Positions 26,914 through 35,438 of a stretch of DNA of 64,000 nucleotides are shown piece by piece. The first letter of the stretch is position 1, and the number at the start of each line of letters is the position of its first letter. Origin of the DNA: Desulfuromonas soudanensis (GTDB taxonomy: Bacteria > Desulfobacterota > Desulfuromonadia > Desulfuromonadales > WTL); contig NZ_CP010802.1 in NCBI RefSeq assembly GCF_001278055.1, positions 2,643,504 to 2,707,503 on the forward strand, written 5' to 3'. The translations under genes and the position numbers were made by a program. Below the pieces are notes generated by a model. The model was not told where the DNA came from. It saw only the letters and a list, made by a program, of their open reading frames with translations, and did not search any database.

Positions 26914-27804
26914 ATGGATCTGGACAACCGACACAATCTGCTCCTGGCGGGATTCATCACCCTCTCGCTTCTGCTGCACCTGCTGCTGGTCTATCTGCTG
27001 CCGGAGTTGCAACTCTTTCCGCCGCAACCGGACGAGAAACCCGTCTATGTCGAGATGCGCCCGGCCCCGTCCGAGCCCCGGGAAAGGGAACTCGATCTGC
27101 CGCTGCGTCCGGAAACCGACCGTCCCCGGGAAACGCCCGCCAAACGTCTCGGCCCCGAGGACCAGACGGTCCTCAAGGAGACCGCCCCCAAGGGGGATGC
27201 CGAAGAGGACCAGCGCCCCGACGCCCCGGTCCCTCCGGCCCCCAGGGCCAGACCGCAGCGCACCGCCCCGCAGACCTCTGTCCCGGTCAGCCAGGCGCCG
27301 CCGGGAGAGGGTCCGCAGTCGGGGGCCGCAAAGAGCCAAACCGCCCTGGAGACCCCTCCGACCCCGGTGCCGCTCCTCGACAGCAAGTCGCTGCTGCAAC
27401 TCCCCGAAGCGACCATGGCCCGACTCGAAAAGGACTGGCGGCAGAAATACCGCGCCGACGTCGAGGAGGGGAACGCCGTCTGGCTCGACACGGAAAAGGA
27501 TGTCCTGATCTCCTTTTTCCAGCGCTTTCGCAACAACATCTACAACGTCTGGAACTACCCCGGACAAGCCGCCGAACGCCGGGAAGAAGGGACCTGCCTC
27601 CTCAAGATCACCATCACCCGCGCCGGAGAGGTCCAGCAGGTGAGGATCCTGGAGAGTACCGGTTCCAAGATCCTCGACGACGAGGCGGTGGCCGCCGTTC
27701 GCCGGGGAGCGCCCTACGGCAGCCTCCCCCGCGCCTATTCGGGGGAGATCCTCAACATCTTCGCCTTTTTCAATTACAGCCTGTCGCGGCGGGTCATTTA
27801 CTAA
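26914..27804 (+). CDS. TonB-family energy transducer protein
   Basis: 296 residues. One N-terminal membrane helix (about residues 10-30, LLLAGFITLSLLLHLLLVYLL) is followed by a Pro-rich periplasmic linker (to about residue 165) and a TonB C-terminal domain with FFQRFRNNIYNVWNYPG and VRILESTGSKILDDEAVAAVRRGAPYGSLP. TonB proteins pass proton-motive force from ExbB/ExbD to outer-membrane receptors or, in this group, also to other machines. No exbBD is adjacent. I prefer ATG 26914 because a TATAAT at 26869-26874 would place transcription start inside the longer reading frame. Confidence 0.85.
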   Translation: MDLDNRHNLLLAGFITLSLLLHLLLVYLLPELQLFPPQPDEKPVYVEMRPAPSEPRERELDLPLRPETDRPRETPAKRLGPEDQTVLKETAPKGDAEEDQRPDAPVPPAPRARPQRTAPQTSVPVSQAPPGEGPQSGAAKSQTALETPPTPVPLLDSKSLLQLPEATMARLEKDWRQKYRADVEEGNAVWLDTEKDVLISFFQRFRNNIYNVWNYPGQAAERREEGTCLLKITITRAGEVQQVRILESTGSKILDDEAVAAVRRGAPYGSLPRAYSGEILNIFAFFNYSLSRRVIY

Positions 27805-27829
27805 ACGAGGCCATCGCCTCTGCAGAAGC

Positions 27830-27860
27830 AAAAAGGGGCTCCGTTACGGAGCCCCTTTTT
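27830..27860. terminator. Bidirectional terminator between tonB-like and gcvPB genes
   Basis: 14-bp stem AAAAAGGGGCTCCG with loop TTA; A and T runs flank it so it can work on both strands. Confidence 0.88.
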
Positions 27861-27864
27861 ATGG

Positions 27865-29319
27865 TCATTTTTCCCACTTCAGTCGCGGCTTGCGGGCGGC
27901 GCCTGTTTCGTCCATGCGTCCCACCCGGGTCTTTTTCGGCGCCTGGTGGAGCAAATCGGGATTCTCCCCGGCCTCGGCGGCGATGGAGAGCATGGCGTCG
28001 CAGAACTCATCGATGACTTCCTTACTCTCGGTCTCCGTCGGTTCGATCATGATCGCCCCCTTGACCACCAGGGGAAAATAGATCGTCGGCGGATGATAAC
28101 CGTAATCGATCAGGCGCTTGGCCAGATCGAGGGTATGGCAGTTGCCTCCGAGATCCCGATCGGAGAAGACCACCTCGTGCAGCGACCGGGCGGTGTAGGG
28201 GAGATGATAGGTCCCCTCGAGGCGGGCGCGAATGTAGTTGGCGTTGAGCACCGCCATCTCGCTGGCCCGCTTCAGCCCCTCTCCCCCCATGCTGCGGATG
28301 TAGGCCCAGGCACGGACCATGATCCCGAAGTGACCGCCAAAAGCCTTCATCCGGCCGATGGACAGGGGCCGGTCGACCTCGAGGCGGTAGGTACCCTGCT
28401 CTTCGACGACCACCGGAACCGGCAGGAAGGGGGCGAGGACCGCCGTCACCCCCACCGGCCCGGAGCCGGGACCGCCTCCCCCGTGAGGGGTGGAAAAGGT
28501 CTTGTGCAGATTGAAGTGCATGACGTCGATCCCCATGTCGCCGGGACGGGCGATCCCCATCAGGGCGTTGAGGTTGGCGCCGTCACAGTAGACCAGCCCC
28601 CCCCCGTCATGGATGATCTGGCAGATTTCCCGGATCTGTGCTTCGAAAAGACCGAGGGTGTTGGGATTGGTGATCATGAGCGCCGCCACCTCGCCGCCCA
28701 TGGCTGCGGCCACGGCAGCGGCCGAAAGGACGCCGTCGGAGGCGATCGGCACCACCTCGTAACCGCAGAGGGCGGCGGTGGCCGGATTGGTGCCGTGGGC
28801 GGTGTCGGGGATCAGCACCTTTTTGCGGCTATTCCCCTGCGCCTCGTGCCAGGCGCGGATCATCAGCATCCCGGCCAGTTCGCCGTGGGCGCCGGCCGCC
28901 GGCTGCAGGGTCACCGCCGGAAATCCGGAGATCTCGGCGAGAGCCTCCTGCAGGTCGTGCATCAATGCCAGCGCTCCCTGACTGAGGTGGTCGGGGGTCG
29001 AGGGGTGGGCCGCCGCCATCCCCGGGGTGCGGGCGGCGACCTCGTTGACCTTGGGGTTGTACTTCATGGTGCAGCTCCCCAGGGGGTAGAATCCCGAATC
29101 GACCCCGTAGTTCCAGGTGGAGAGCCGGGTGAAGTGGCGCACCACGTCGACCTCGGAGAGTTCGGGAAAACCGGAAACCTCCTCCCGCACCAGCGCGGCG
29201 GGGAGTCGGGCCGGGGGGACGTCGAGCCGGGGGAGGCTGTACCCCTTGCGCCCCGCATCGGAATGTTCGAAGAGGAGCTTTTCGTTGAGGATCAGCCCCT
29301 GGGTTCCGAGACTCTTCAT
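27865..29319 (-). CDS. gcvPB: Glycine dehydrogenase (decarboxylating) subunit 2
   Basis: Beta subunit of the two-part P-protein of the glycine cleavage system; with GcvPA it decarboxylates glycine and passes the aminomethyl group to lipoyl-GcvH. The 484-residue chain carries the PLP lysine in the motif HKTFSTPHGGGGPGSGPVGV and the sequences YPLGSCTMKYNPK and DTAHGTNPATAALCGY. It overlaps gcvPA by four bases (ATGA) and is the last gene of gcvT-gcvH-gcvPA-gcvPB. Confidence 0.96.
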   Translation of the reverse strand: MKSLGTQGLILNEKLLFEHSDAGRKGYSLPRLDVPPARLPAALVREEVSGFPELSEVDVVRHFTRLSTWNYGVDSGFYPLGSCTMKYNPKVNEVAARTPGMAAAHPSTPDHLSQGALALMHDLQEALAEISGFPAVTLQPAAGAHGELAGMLMIRAWHEAQGNSRKKVLIPDTAHGTNPATAALCGYEVVPIASDGVLSAAAVAAAMGGEVAALMITNPNTLGLFEAQIREICQIIHDGGGLVYCDGANLNALMGIARPGDMGIDVMHFNLHKTFSTPHGGGGPGSGPVGVTAVLAPFLPVPVVVEEQGTYRLEVDRPLSIGRMKAFGGHFGIMVRAWAYIRSMGGEGLKRASEMAVLNANYIRARLEGTYHLPYTARSLHEVVFSDRDLGGNCHTLDLAKRLIDYGYHPPTIYFPLVVKGAIMIEPTETESKEVIDEFCDAMLSIAAEAGENPDLLHQAPKKTRVGRMDETGAARKPRLKWEK

Positions 29320-30665
29320 TGCTTGCCTCCCGCCAGGGCCGAGACCAGGGCATCGATCTCCTCCCGGCTGTTCTGCTCGGTCACGCAGACCAGAAAACGT
29401 TTGTCCATCCCGGCAAAATAGCGCTGCAAAGGGATGCCGCCGAGGATCCCCTCCTTTTCGAGGCGCTCCAGAACGACAGCGGCCCCTTCGTCGGCCTCGA
29501 CGACGAATTCGTTGAAGGTCGTCCCCGAAAGGGGGAGGGAGAAACCGGGGAGCGCGGCGATTTTCCCCTTGGCATATTCGGCCTTGGCGAGGTTATGGCC
29601 TGCCACCTCGCGGATTCCGGCCTTGCCGAGGAGCGCCAGATAGATGGTTGCCATCAGGGCGCAGAGCCCCTGGTTGGAGCAGATATTGGAGGTGGCCTTC
29701 TCGCGGCGGATGTGCTGCTCGCGGGTCGCCAGGGTGAGGACGAAGCCGCGCCGCCCCTCCCGATCGCAAGTCTGTCCCACCAGGCGTCCCGGCATGGAGC
29801 GGATATCCCCCTGCCGGACGGCGAAAAAGCCGAGATAGGGGCCGCCATAGGAGAGGGGGATGCCGAAACTCTGCCCCTCGCCGACGACGATGTCGGCCCC
29901 GAGTTCGCCCGGGCTTTTGAGGAGTCCCAGGGCGATCGGCTCCTGAACCACCGTCACCAGCCGGCCGCCGACGGCGTGAACGGCCGCAGCCTGCGCGGAG
30001 AGATCCTCGATCACGCCGAAGAAATTGGGATAGCCGCTGACCAGCGCCGCCGTCCGGTCGTCGAGGAGCCGCAAGAGGGCGGCGCCGTCGGTCCCCCCGC
30101 CGGCATCGCAGGGGACTTCGATGAGATCCAGATCGAGATAGCGGCAGTAGGTGCGCACCGTCGCCAGATATTCGGGATGGAGTGCCGAAGAGAGAAGAAT
30201 TCGGCGGCGGCCGGTGGCGCGGACGGCCATCAGCACCGCTTCGGCGCAGCCTGAGGCGCCATCGTACATGGAGGCGTTGGCGGCATCCATGCCGGTGAGC
30301 TGGCAGATCAGGGTCTGATACTCGTAAATCGCCTGCAGGGTTCCCTGGCTGATTTCCGGCTGATAGGGTGTATAGGCGGTATAGAACTCGCTGCGGGAAA
30401 TGAGCTGGTCGATGACCGCCGGGATGAAATGGTTGTAGGCGCCGCCGCCGAGAAAGGACGCATGGGTGTCCGCCGTGGCATTCTGCGCCGCCAGACGGCG
30501 GATTTTTTTCAGGAGTTCGCTCTCGGCGAGGGGCTCGCCAAGGGCCAGGGAGCGCCGCAGACGCAAGGAGGAAGGGATCTCGGCGAAGAGGTCGTCGACG
30601 GAGGTGACGCCGACGGTCTCCAGCATCTGCCGGACATCCTCGGCGGTATGGGGAATATAACGCAT
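29316..30665 (-). CDS. gcvPA: Glycine dehydrogenase (decarboxylating) subunit 1
   Basis: Alpha subunit of the split P-protein, 449 residues, beginning MRYIPHTAEDVRQMLETVGV. Seen: the family pattern ASFLGGGAYNHFIPAVIDQLISR (first part of the substrate channel), YTPYQPEISQGTLQAIYEYQ, and ANASMYDGASGCAEAVLMA. It has no PLP lysine, which is supplied by GcvPB. Located 43 bp after gcvH in the same direction. Confidence 0.96.
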   Translation of the reverse strand: MRYIPHTAEDVRQMLETVGVTSVDDLFAEIPSSLRLRRSLALGEPLAESELLKKIRRLAAQNATADTHASFLGGGAYNHFIPAVIDQLISRSEFYTAYTPYQPEISQGTLQAIYEYQTLICQLTGMDAANASMYDGASGCAEAVLMAVRATGRRRILLSSALHPEYLATVRTYCRYLDLDLIEVPCDAGGGTDGAALLRLLDDRTAALVSGYPNFFGVIEDLSAQAAAVHAVGGRLVTVVQEPIALGLLKSPGELGADIVVGEGQSFGIPLSYGGPYLGFFAVRQGDIRSMPGRLVGQTCDREGRRGFVLTLATREQHIRREKATSNICSNQGLCALMATIYLALLGKAGIREVAGHNLAKAEYAKGKIAALPGFSLPLSGTTFNEFVVEADEGAAVVLERLEKEGILGGIPLQRYFAGMDKRFLVCVTEQNSREEIDALVSALAGGKQ

Positions 30666-30708
30666 GGATTTCTCCTTGAAGCAGACAGCCCTGGCGCCGG
30701 CGGCGGAA

Positions 30709-31095
30709 TCAGGCCTCTTCCTCGATGAAGGCCTGATAGGCGTCCGCGTCCATCAAATCATCGAGCTCGGCGGCATCGGAGATCTTGATCTTGATCATCC
30801 AGCCGTCCTCGTAGGGGGAGGTGTTGATGGTCTCCGGAGCGTCGGGAAGCTCTTCGTTGACTTCGATCACCTCGCCGCTCACCGGCGCATAGACGTCGGA
30901 GACGGCCTTGACCGATTCCACGACGCCGAAGGGTTTGCCGGCTTCGAGGAGGGTACCGACCTCGGGGAGCTCGACGAAGACCACGTCGCCGAGGGCGTCC
31001 TGGGCGAAATCGGAGATGCCGACGGTGACCAACTGGTCCTCCACCAGAACCCACTCATGCTCTTCGGTGTACCTGTACTCTTCGGGAAATTCCAT
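30709..31095 (-). CDS. gcvH: Glycine cleavage system H protein
   Basis: 128-residue lipoyl carrier that shuttles the aminomethyl group between P and T proteins. The lipoylated lysine is in [12 protein letters not shown] at about residue 64. Start [15 protein letters not shown] is typical of the family. The gene follows gcvT by 61 bp; AGGAGG precedes the ATG. Confidence 0.96.
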   Translation of the reverse strand: MEFPEEYRYTEEHEWVLVEDQLVTVGISDFAQDALGDVVFVELPEVGTLLEAGKPFGVVESVKAVSDVYAPVSGEVIEVNEELPDAPETINTSPYEDGWMIKIKISDAAELDDLMDADAYQAFIEEEA

Positions 31096-31156
31096 GATTT
31101 GATCCTCCTGAAACCTGGGGGTTTGGGGACGGAGAGCGTCCGACCGGGAATAACGA

Positions 31157-32254
31157 CTATTTTCTGACGAAGGGGGGCTTGACCACCACCGCGGCGACCG
31201 TGCGGCTGCGGATGCCGATCTGCAAAGGGGTGCCGATGACGGCGCAATCGGGTTCGACCAGAGCCAGGGCGATGCCGACCCGAAGGGACGGCGACAGGGT
31301 GCCGCTGGTCACCACCCCGACCCGACGCTCGCCTTCGTAAACCGGATAGTCGGCTCTCGGCACCCCCGGCTCGGTGAGGGTCAGGGCGACCAGACGTCGC
31401 GGAACTCCCTCTTCCTTCTGGCGCCGCAGGGCCTCCCGGCCGATGAAACTCGCCTTCTCCAGTTTGGTGATCCAGCCGAGCCCCCCCTCCAGGGGGGAGA
31501 TCTCCTCGGAGAGTTCGTGGCCGTAGAGGGCGTACTTCATCTCCAGGCGCAAGGTGTCCCGGGCTCCGAGGCCGATGGGGAGGAGCCCGTCGCCGGCGCC
31601 GGTTTCCAGCAGGGCCTTCCAGAGGGTTTCGGCGCAATCCGGAGCAAAATAGAGCTCGAAGCCGTCCTCGCCGGTGTATCCGGTGCGGGAGATGATGACG
31701 GGAACTTCGGCCACCAACCCCTCGTAGAAATGGTAGTAGGGAATCTTCTTCAGGTCGGTATTGGTGAGCCGGGTGAGGATTGCCTCGGAGGCCGGTCCCT
31801 GCAGGGCGAGCTGGGCGAAGTCGTCGCTGCGGTTGCGCAGCTGCACGTCGGCAAAGCCCCCGTCCTCGAGGGCTGCCTCCATCCAGGCAAAATCCTTGTC
31901 GGTGTTGGCGGCGTTGACGCAGAAGAGGTAGTGGTCGCCATCGAAGCGGTAGAGGGTGACGTCGTCCACCACCCCGCCGTGGGGGTAGCAGAGCGCGCTG
32001 TACTGGACCTGACCGTTGACCAGGAGCGAGGCGTCGTTGATCGTCAGCTCCTGGATGAAGGCCAGACCTCCGCCCCCCCTGACCTCGATCTCCCCCATGT
32101 GCGAGACGTCGAAGAGGCCGGCGGCGTTGCGCACCGCCAGATGCTCTTCAATGACCCCGGTGTACTGCACCGGCATCTCCCAGCCGCCGAACTCGACCAT
32201 CCGACCGCCGAGCTTTCGGTGTTCCTCATTCAACGGTGTCTTTTTCACCCTCAC
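31157..32254 (-). CDS. gcvT: Aminomethyltransferase (glycine cleavage T protein)
   Basis: 365-residue tetrahydrofolate-dependent enzyme that releases ammonia from the lipoyl-bound aminomethyl group and forms 5,10-methylene-THF. Seen: [24 protein letters not shown], the VSHMGEI segment, the [16 protein letters not shown] signature and [17 protein letters not shown]. It is the first gene of the gcv operon. I looked for the glycine riboswitch often found upstream of gcvT and did not find its conserved cores. Confidence 0.96.
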   Translation of the reverse strand: MRVKKTPLNEEHRKLGGRMVEFGGWEMPVQYTGVIEEHLAVRNAAGLFDVSHMGEIEVRGGGGLAFIQELTINDASLLVNGQVQYSALCYPHGGVVDDVTLYRFDGDHYLFCVNAANTDKDFAWMEAALEDGGFADVQLRNRSDDFAQLALQGPASEAILTRLTNTDLKKIPYYHFYEGLVAEVPVIISRTGYTGEDGFELYFAPDCAETLWKALLETGAGDGLLPIGLGARDTLRLEMKYALYGHELSEEISPLEGGLGWITKLEKASFIGREALRRQKEEGVPRRLVALTLTEPGVPRADYPVYEGERRVGVVTSGTLSPSLRVGIALALVEPDCAVIGTPLQIGIRSRTVAAVVVKPPFVRK

Positions 32255-32363
32255 CTCCGGAGATTGAATTGAACGTTGAGTTTGGCAGCGTTCGGCGGCA
32301 ATTCAACGCAAATAATGGACAAGTTCAAAATTAACGTTTAGGCGTCGGAAAATCGTTTTTTGC

Positions 32364-32434
32364 CACCAAGGCACCAAGACACCAAGTAAATCCTTTGATT
32401 TATTTGATTTTCTTGGTGCCAACCTGTCTTGGTG
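32364..32434. repeat. Palindromic element with arms of three 8-mers (CACCAAGR)
   Basis: The left arm (32364-32387) is three tandem 8-mers CACCAAGG, CACCAAGA, CACCAAGT. The right arm (32411-32434) is the inverted version, with TCTTGGTG units outside and a degenerate middle unit. A 23-base AT-rich spacer separates them. It lies between metF and gcvT. A second copy is at 43962-44032 and the same architecture with CACAGAGR units flanks the GxxExxY gene at 63097-63604. Confidence 0.8.
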
Positions 32435-32462
32435 GCTAAAAAACAGCTTGCAGATGGCCCCA

Positions 32463-33317
32463 TCATCCGAGGATTTCGGGAATACGCTCCTCGCATCCCA
32501 AGGTCATCAGGTGCACCCCCTGGCAGCGGAGACGGGCGCAGGCCACCAGTTCCCGGGCGATGGCCACCCCTTCGTCGAGCGGGTCGGATGCGGCCTCGAG
32601 GCGGGCGATGAGAGGTTCGGGGACCCGTACCCCCGGGATGTTGGCGTTGAGAAAGCGGGCCATGCGGGCGCTCTTGAGGAGAAGCACCCCGAGGAGGACC
32701 GGCGCCTTGAGAGGCCGGGCCTCGTCCATGAAGATCTCGAAACGGGGGATGTCGAAGACCGCCTGGGTCTGGAAAAAACGGGCGCCGGCCGCCACCTTTT
32801 TGCTGTACTTCTGGAACATCAGCTCGAAAGGCTCGGCCTCGGGGGTCGCCGCCGCGCCGGGGAAAAACCGGGGGAGACCGCAAAGGGGACGCCCCGACAG
32901 GTCGCGTCCGGCCATGAGCTCTTCGACCCCCTGCAGCAGTTGCACCGAGTCGAGGTCGAAGACCGGGCGTGCTCCGGGGTGGTCGCCGAAGCGGGGGTGG
33001 TCGCCGGAGAGGAGGAGAAGGTTTTCAATCCCCAGGGCCGCGGCCCCGAGGAGATCGGACTGGAGGGCCAGGCGGTTGCGGTCGCGGCAGGTCAACTGCA
33101 GGATCGGCTCGATCCCCTCGCGCAGCAGCAGGACCGCCATGGCCAGGGGAGCCATGCGCATGTTCGCCCCCTGGTTGTCGGTGACGTTGACCGCCGTCAC
33201 ATCGCGCAGGGCGCGGGCGGTTTCCAGGGCCGCGGCGGTATCGATCCCCTTGGGGGGAGCGATCTCCGCTGTGACCACGAAACGACCGGCGGAAAGCTGT
33301 TGCTGAAGCAAGGACAT
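32463..33317 (-). CDS. metF: Methylenetetrahydrofolate reductase (MetF-type)
   Basis: 284-residue TIM-barrel flavoprotein that reduces methylene-THF to methyl-THF. Seen: AGRFVVTAEIAPPKG at the N-terminus, VNVTDNQGANMRMAPL (THF-binding strand), LQLTCRDRNRLALQSDLLGA and GVRFFQTQAVFD-like sequence AGARFFQTQAVFDIPRF. It is 13 bp downstream of metV, so the two form the MetFV pair known from acetogens and other organisms with a Wood-Ljungdahl methyl branch. It also supplies methyl-THF for methionine synthesis and possibly for the corrinoid protein HgcA. Confidence 0.92.
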   Translation of the reverse strand: MSLLQQQLSAGRFVVTAEIAPPKGIDTAAALETARALRDVTAVNVTDNQGANMRMAPLAMAVLLLREGIEPILQLTCRDRNRLALQSDLLGAAALGIENLLLLSGDHPRFGDHPGARPVFDLDSVQLLQGVEELMAGRDLSGRPLCGLPRFFPGAAATPEAEPFELMFQKYSKKVAAGARFFQTQAVFDIPRFEIFMDEARPLKAPVLLGVLLLKSARMARFLNANIPGVRVPEPLIARLEAASDPLDEGVAIARELVACARLRCQGVHLMTLGCEERIPEILG

Positions 33318-33330
33318 AGGACCTGCCGGG

Positions 33331-33978
33331 TTAGGGCTTGATACGGTGACGACCGGGCTTGAGAACCTTCCCCCAGTTTTTCGGCGGGACGGTACGGGCG
33401 AAAACCCCCGGGCGCCCCTGTTTCTTGAGCCGCTGGTAGATCTCGTTCCAGGCGCATTCCTTGTCGCGGTCGGCCTCGCAGCGCCCCTCTTCCATGCCGC
33501 CGCAGGGTCCGTTGAGAAGCCCCTTGGCGCAGTTGGTCACCGGGCAGATCCCCGCCGTCTCGTTGAGGATGCAGTCTCCGCACAGGGAGCACTTCTCCTC
33601 ATACTGGCCGAAACGGCGGATGTTGCCGAGAAACAGGGAGTTGAGGCCGCCGATCACCCGCTTGTCGGTGCTGGAGGAAACGGACTGGATCCCGGCGCCG
33701 CAGGCGAGAACCAGCAGGACGTCCGCCTCCTCGACGGCCGGGCGGTGCTGGCGCAGGTCGCGCCCGGCACGCATGATGTGGCACGCCTCCTCGATGATCA
33801 GGCTCCCGGTGACCTCGCATCCGAGGGAGGTCAGCCACTCCTGCATCCTGAAGACCTCCTCCTCTCCCCCCGACTTGCAGGCCGTGGCGCAGGCGGCGCA
33901 CCCTACCAGAAAGAGGCGCTTGCAGCCGTCGAGGGCCAGAAGGAGTTCTTCCTTGCTTTTCTGTTCGCTGATGATCAT
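33331..33978 (-). CDS. metV: Methylenetetrahydrofolate reductase C-terminal zinc/iron-sulfur protein (MetV)
   Basis: 215-residue cysteine-rich protein of the MTHFR_C family (MetV), which forms a complex with MetF and lets it use electron donors other than NAD(P)H. Seen: VGCAACATACKSGG at about residues 25-38, EEACHIMRAGRDLR, LACGAGIQSV, the cluster-like group CSLCGDCILNETAGICPVTNCAKGL (shortened) and NGPCGGMEEGRCE. It sits between folD and metF on the minus strand with 72 bp and 13 bp spacing. Confidence 0.88.
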   Translation of the reverse strand: MIISEQKSKEELLLALDGCKRLFLVGCAACATACKSGGEEEVFRMQEWLTSLGCEVTGSLIIEEACHIMRAGRDLRQHRPAVEEADVLLVLACGAGIQSVSSSTDKRVIGGLNSLFLGNIRRFGQYEEKCSLCGDCILNETAGICPVTNCAKGLLNGPCGGMEEGRCEADRDKECAWNEIYQRLKKQGRPGVFARTVPPKNWGKVLKPGRHRIKP

Positions 33979-34050
33979 CGGAAGCCAGCTCGCCGAAGGG
34001 GTGGAGAATCAGGGGACGCCCGGAGGCGTTCCTCCCCGGGCGCCGTCCAG

Positions 34051-34911
34051 TCAGACGCTTTTGCCGGATGCGCGCCGTTTGGCGCTTTCCACCGTGTTGT
34101 AGAGGAGCATGGTGATGGTCATCGGCCCGACCCCCCCGGGGACGGGGGTAATGGCGCTGACCCGGGGGAGGGCCGAGGCGAATTCCACGTCGCCGACCAA
34201 CTTCTTCTCCCCGACGCGGTTGACCCCGACGTCGATCACCACCGCCCCCTCCTTGAGCCAGTCGCCCTTGATCATCTCGGGGCGGCCGATGGCGGCGATG
34301 ACCACGTCGGCACGGCGCACCTGGTCCGGCAGATCGACGGTCCGGGAGTGGCAGATGGTGACCGTGGCGTTTTGCGCCAGACACATGAGGGCCAGGGGTT
34401 TGCCGACGATGTTGGAGCGGCCGACGACGACCACGTTCTTGCCGGAGAGCTTGACACCGGAGTACTCCAGCATCTTCATGACTCCGTAGGGAGTGCAGGG
34501 CTGAAAGAGGGGCTTTCCAGTCACCAGACGGCCGACGTTGTAGGGGTGGAATCCGTCGACATCCTTTTTCGGAGAGATCGCCTCGAGAACCTTGCTCTCG
34601 TCGATATGGGCGGGGAGCGGCAACTGGACGAGAATGCCGTCGATGCGCCCATCGCCATTGAGTGCGTCGATCAGGGCGAGAAGCTCGGCCTCGGTCGTCT
34701 CGACCGACAGTTTATGCTCGGCGGAAAAGATCCCTGTCTGCTCGCAGGCCTTTTCCTTCATCGACACATAGACCCGGCTCGCCGGATCCTCACCGACCAG
34801 GACCACGGCCAGGCCGGGAATCGTCCCCGCCGCCTTGAGGACGGTCACATCCTCGGCGATCCCCTGGCGCATCTGTGCGGCAATGGCCTTGCCGTCAATA
34901 ATTTTTTCCAT
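34051..34911 (-). CDS. folD: Methylenetetrahydrofolate dehydrogenase / methenyltetrahydrofolate cyclohydrolase
   Basis: Bifunctional enzyme interconverting methylene-, methenyl- and formyl-THF. The 286-residue chain carries [19 protein letters not shown] with the catalytic Lys, the [17 protein letters not shown] signature, [20 protein letters not shown] for NADP binding, and the C-terminal [18 protein letters not shown]. The ATG at 34911 follows AGGAGG; the open frame begins ten codons earlier. First gene of folD-metV-metF. Confidence 0.96.
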   Translation of the reverse strand: MEKIIDGKAIAAQMRQGIAEDVTVLKAAGTIPGLAVVLVGEDPASRVYVSMKEKACEQTGIFSAEHKLSVETTEAELLALIDALNGDGRIDGILVQLPLPAHIDESKVLEAISPKKDVDGFHPYNVGRLVTGKPLFQPCTPYGVMKMLEYSGVKLSGKNVVVVGRSNIVGKPLALMCLAQNATVTICHSRTVDLPDQVRRADVVIAAIGRPEMIKGDWLKEGAVVIDVGVNRVGEKKLVGDVEFASALPRVSAITPVPGGVGPMTITMLLYNTVESAKRRASGKSV

Positions 34912-35025
34912 TCTGCATACCTCCTGAAGAAATGCCGACAACTATACGAAAGGGTCCGTGAAAAGTAAAGGAGAAGGGGCGACCCGCCCACCTCAATCCG
35001 GAGGGGCTCGGCCTAGTTTTAAGAA

Positions 35026-35058
35026 AAAAAATCCCCGGGGGGTTCCCCGGGGATTTTT
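35026..35058 (-). terminator. Intrinsic terminator of the FmdB-family gene
   Basis: 14-bp stem AAAAATCCCCGGGG with a 4-base loop, followed on the minus strand by a long U run (8 residues). Confidence 0.88.
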
Positions 35059-35078
35059 CGCGTCAATAAGGCGACACC

Positions 35079-35339
35079 CTATTCGTTGGAGGCCTTGGGG
35101 CAGCCGCCGCAACCGCCGGCGCCGGCGGAGGGGCAGGAGGGCCCAGAAGAGGAGGGTGCGGCGGACGCATACCCCTGCTGATACCACCCTTCGCCCTTGA
35201 GGGCAAAGCCGGTCTGGGAAATAAGTTTTTTCACCGAACCGCCACAGGTGCGGCATTCGGAGAGGGGCGCATCGGAAAATTTCTGCATCGCTTCGAAAAT
35301 GAGGCCACAGGCCTCGCATTGGTATTCGTACATCGGCAT
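35079..35339 (-). CDS. FmdB family zinc-ribbon protein
   Basis: 86-residue protein starting MPMYEYQCEACGLIFEAMQ, with CEAC and CRTCGG forming a zinc ribbon in the first 40 residues and a C-terminal tail rich in Ser, Gly and Cys (GAGGCGGCPKASNE). FmdB-type proteins are putative regulators or metal-binding accessory proteins with no confirmed role. ATG 35339 has GGAGGA about 8 bases upstream. Its own terminator follows. Confidence 0.88.
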   Translation of the reverse strand: MPMYEYQCEACGLIFEAMQKFSDAPLSECRTCGGSVKKLISQTGFALKGEGWYQQGYASAAPSSSGPSCPSAGAGGCGGCPKASNE

Positions 35340-35438
35340 GGAACGATCCTCCGTGATTAATTTCTCCCCCAATCTAGAAGTTTGGGCCGATTTTGTCAAG
35401 GGGGATCAGGGATCTTGCTTCACCGGAAAGACGGCCTC

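Noticed and set aside
32255-32360. Glycine riboswitch expected upstream of gcvT
   Set aside because: The conserved glycine-aptamer cores are not present in the leader, and the available space is partly occupied by the palindromic repeat.
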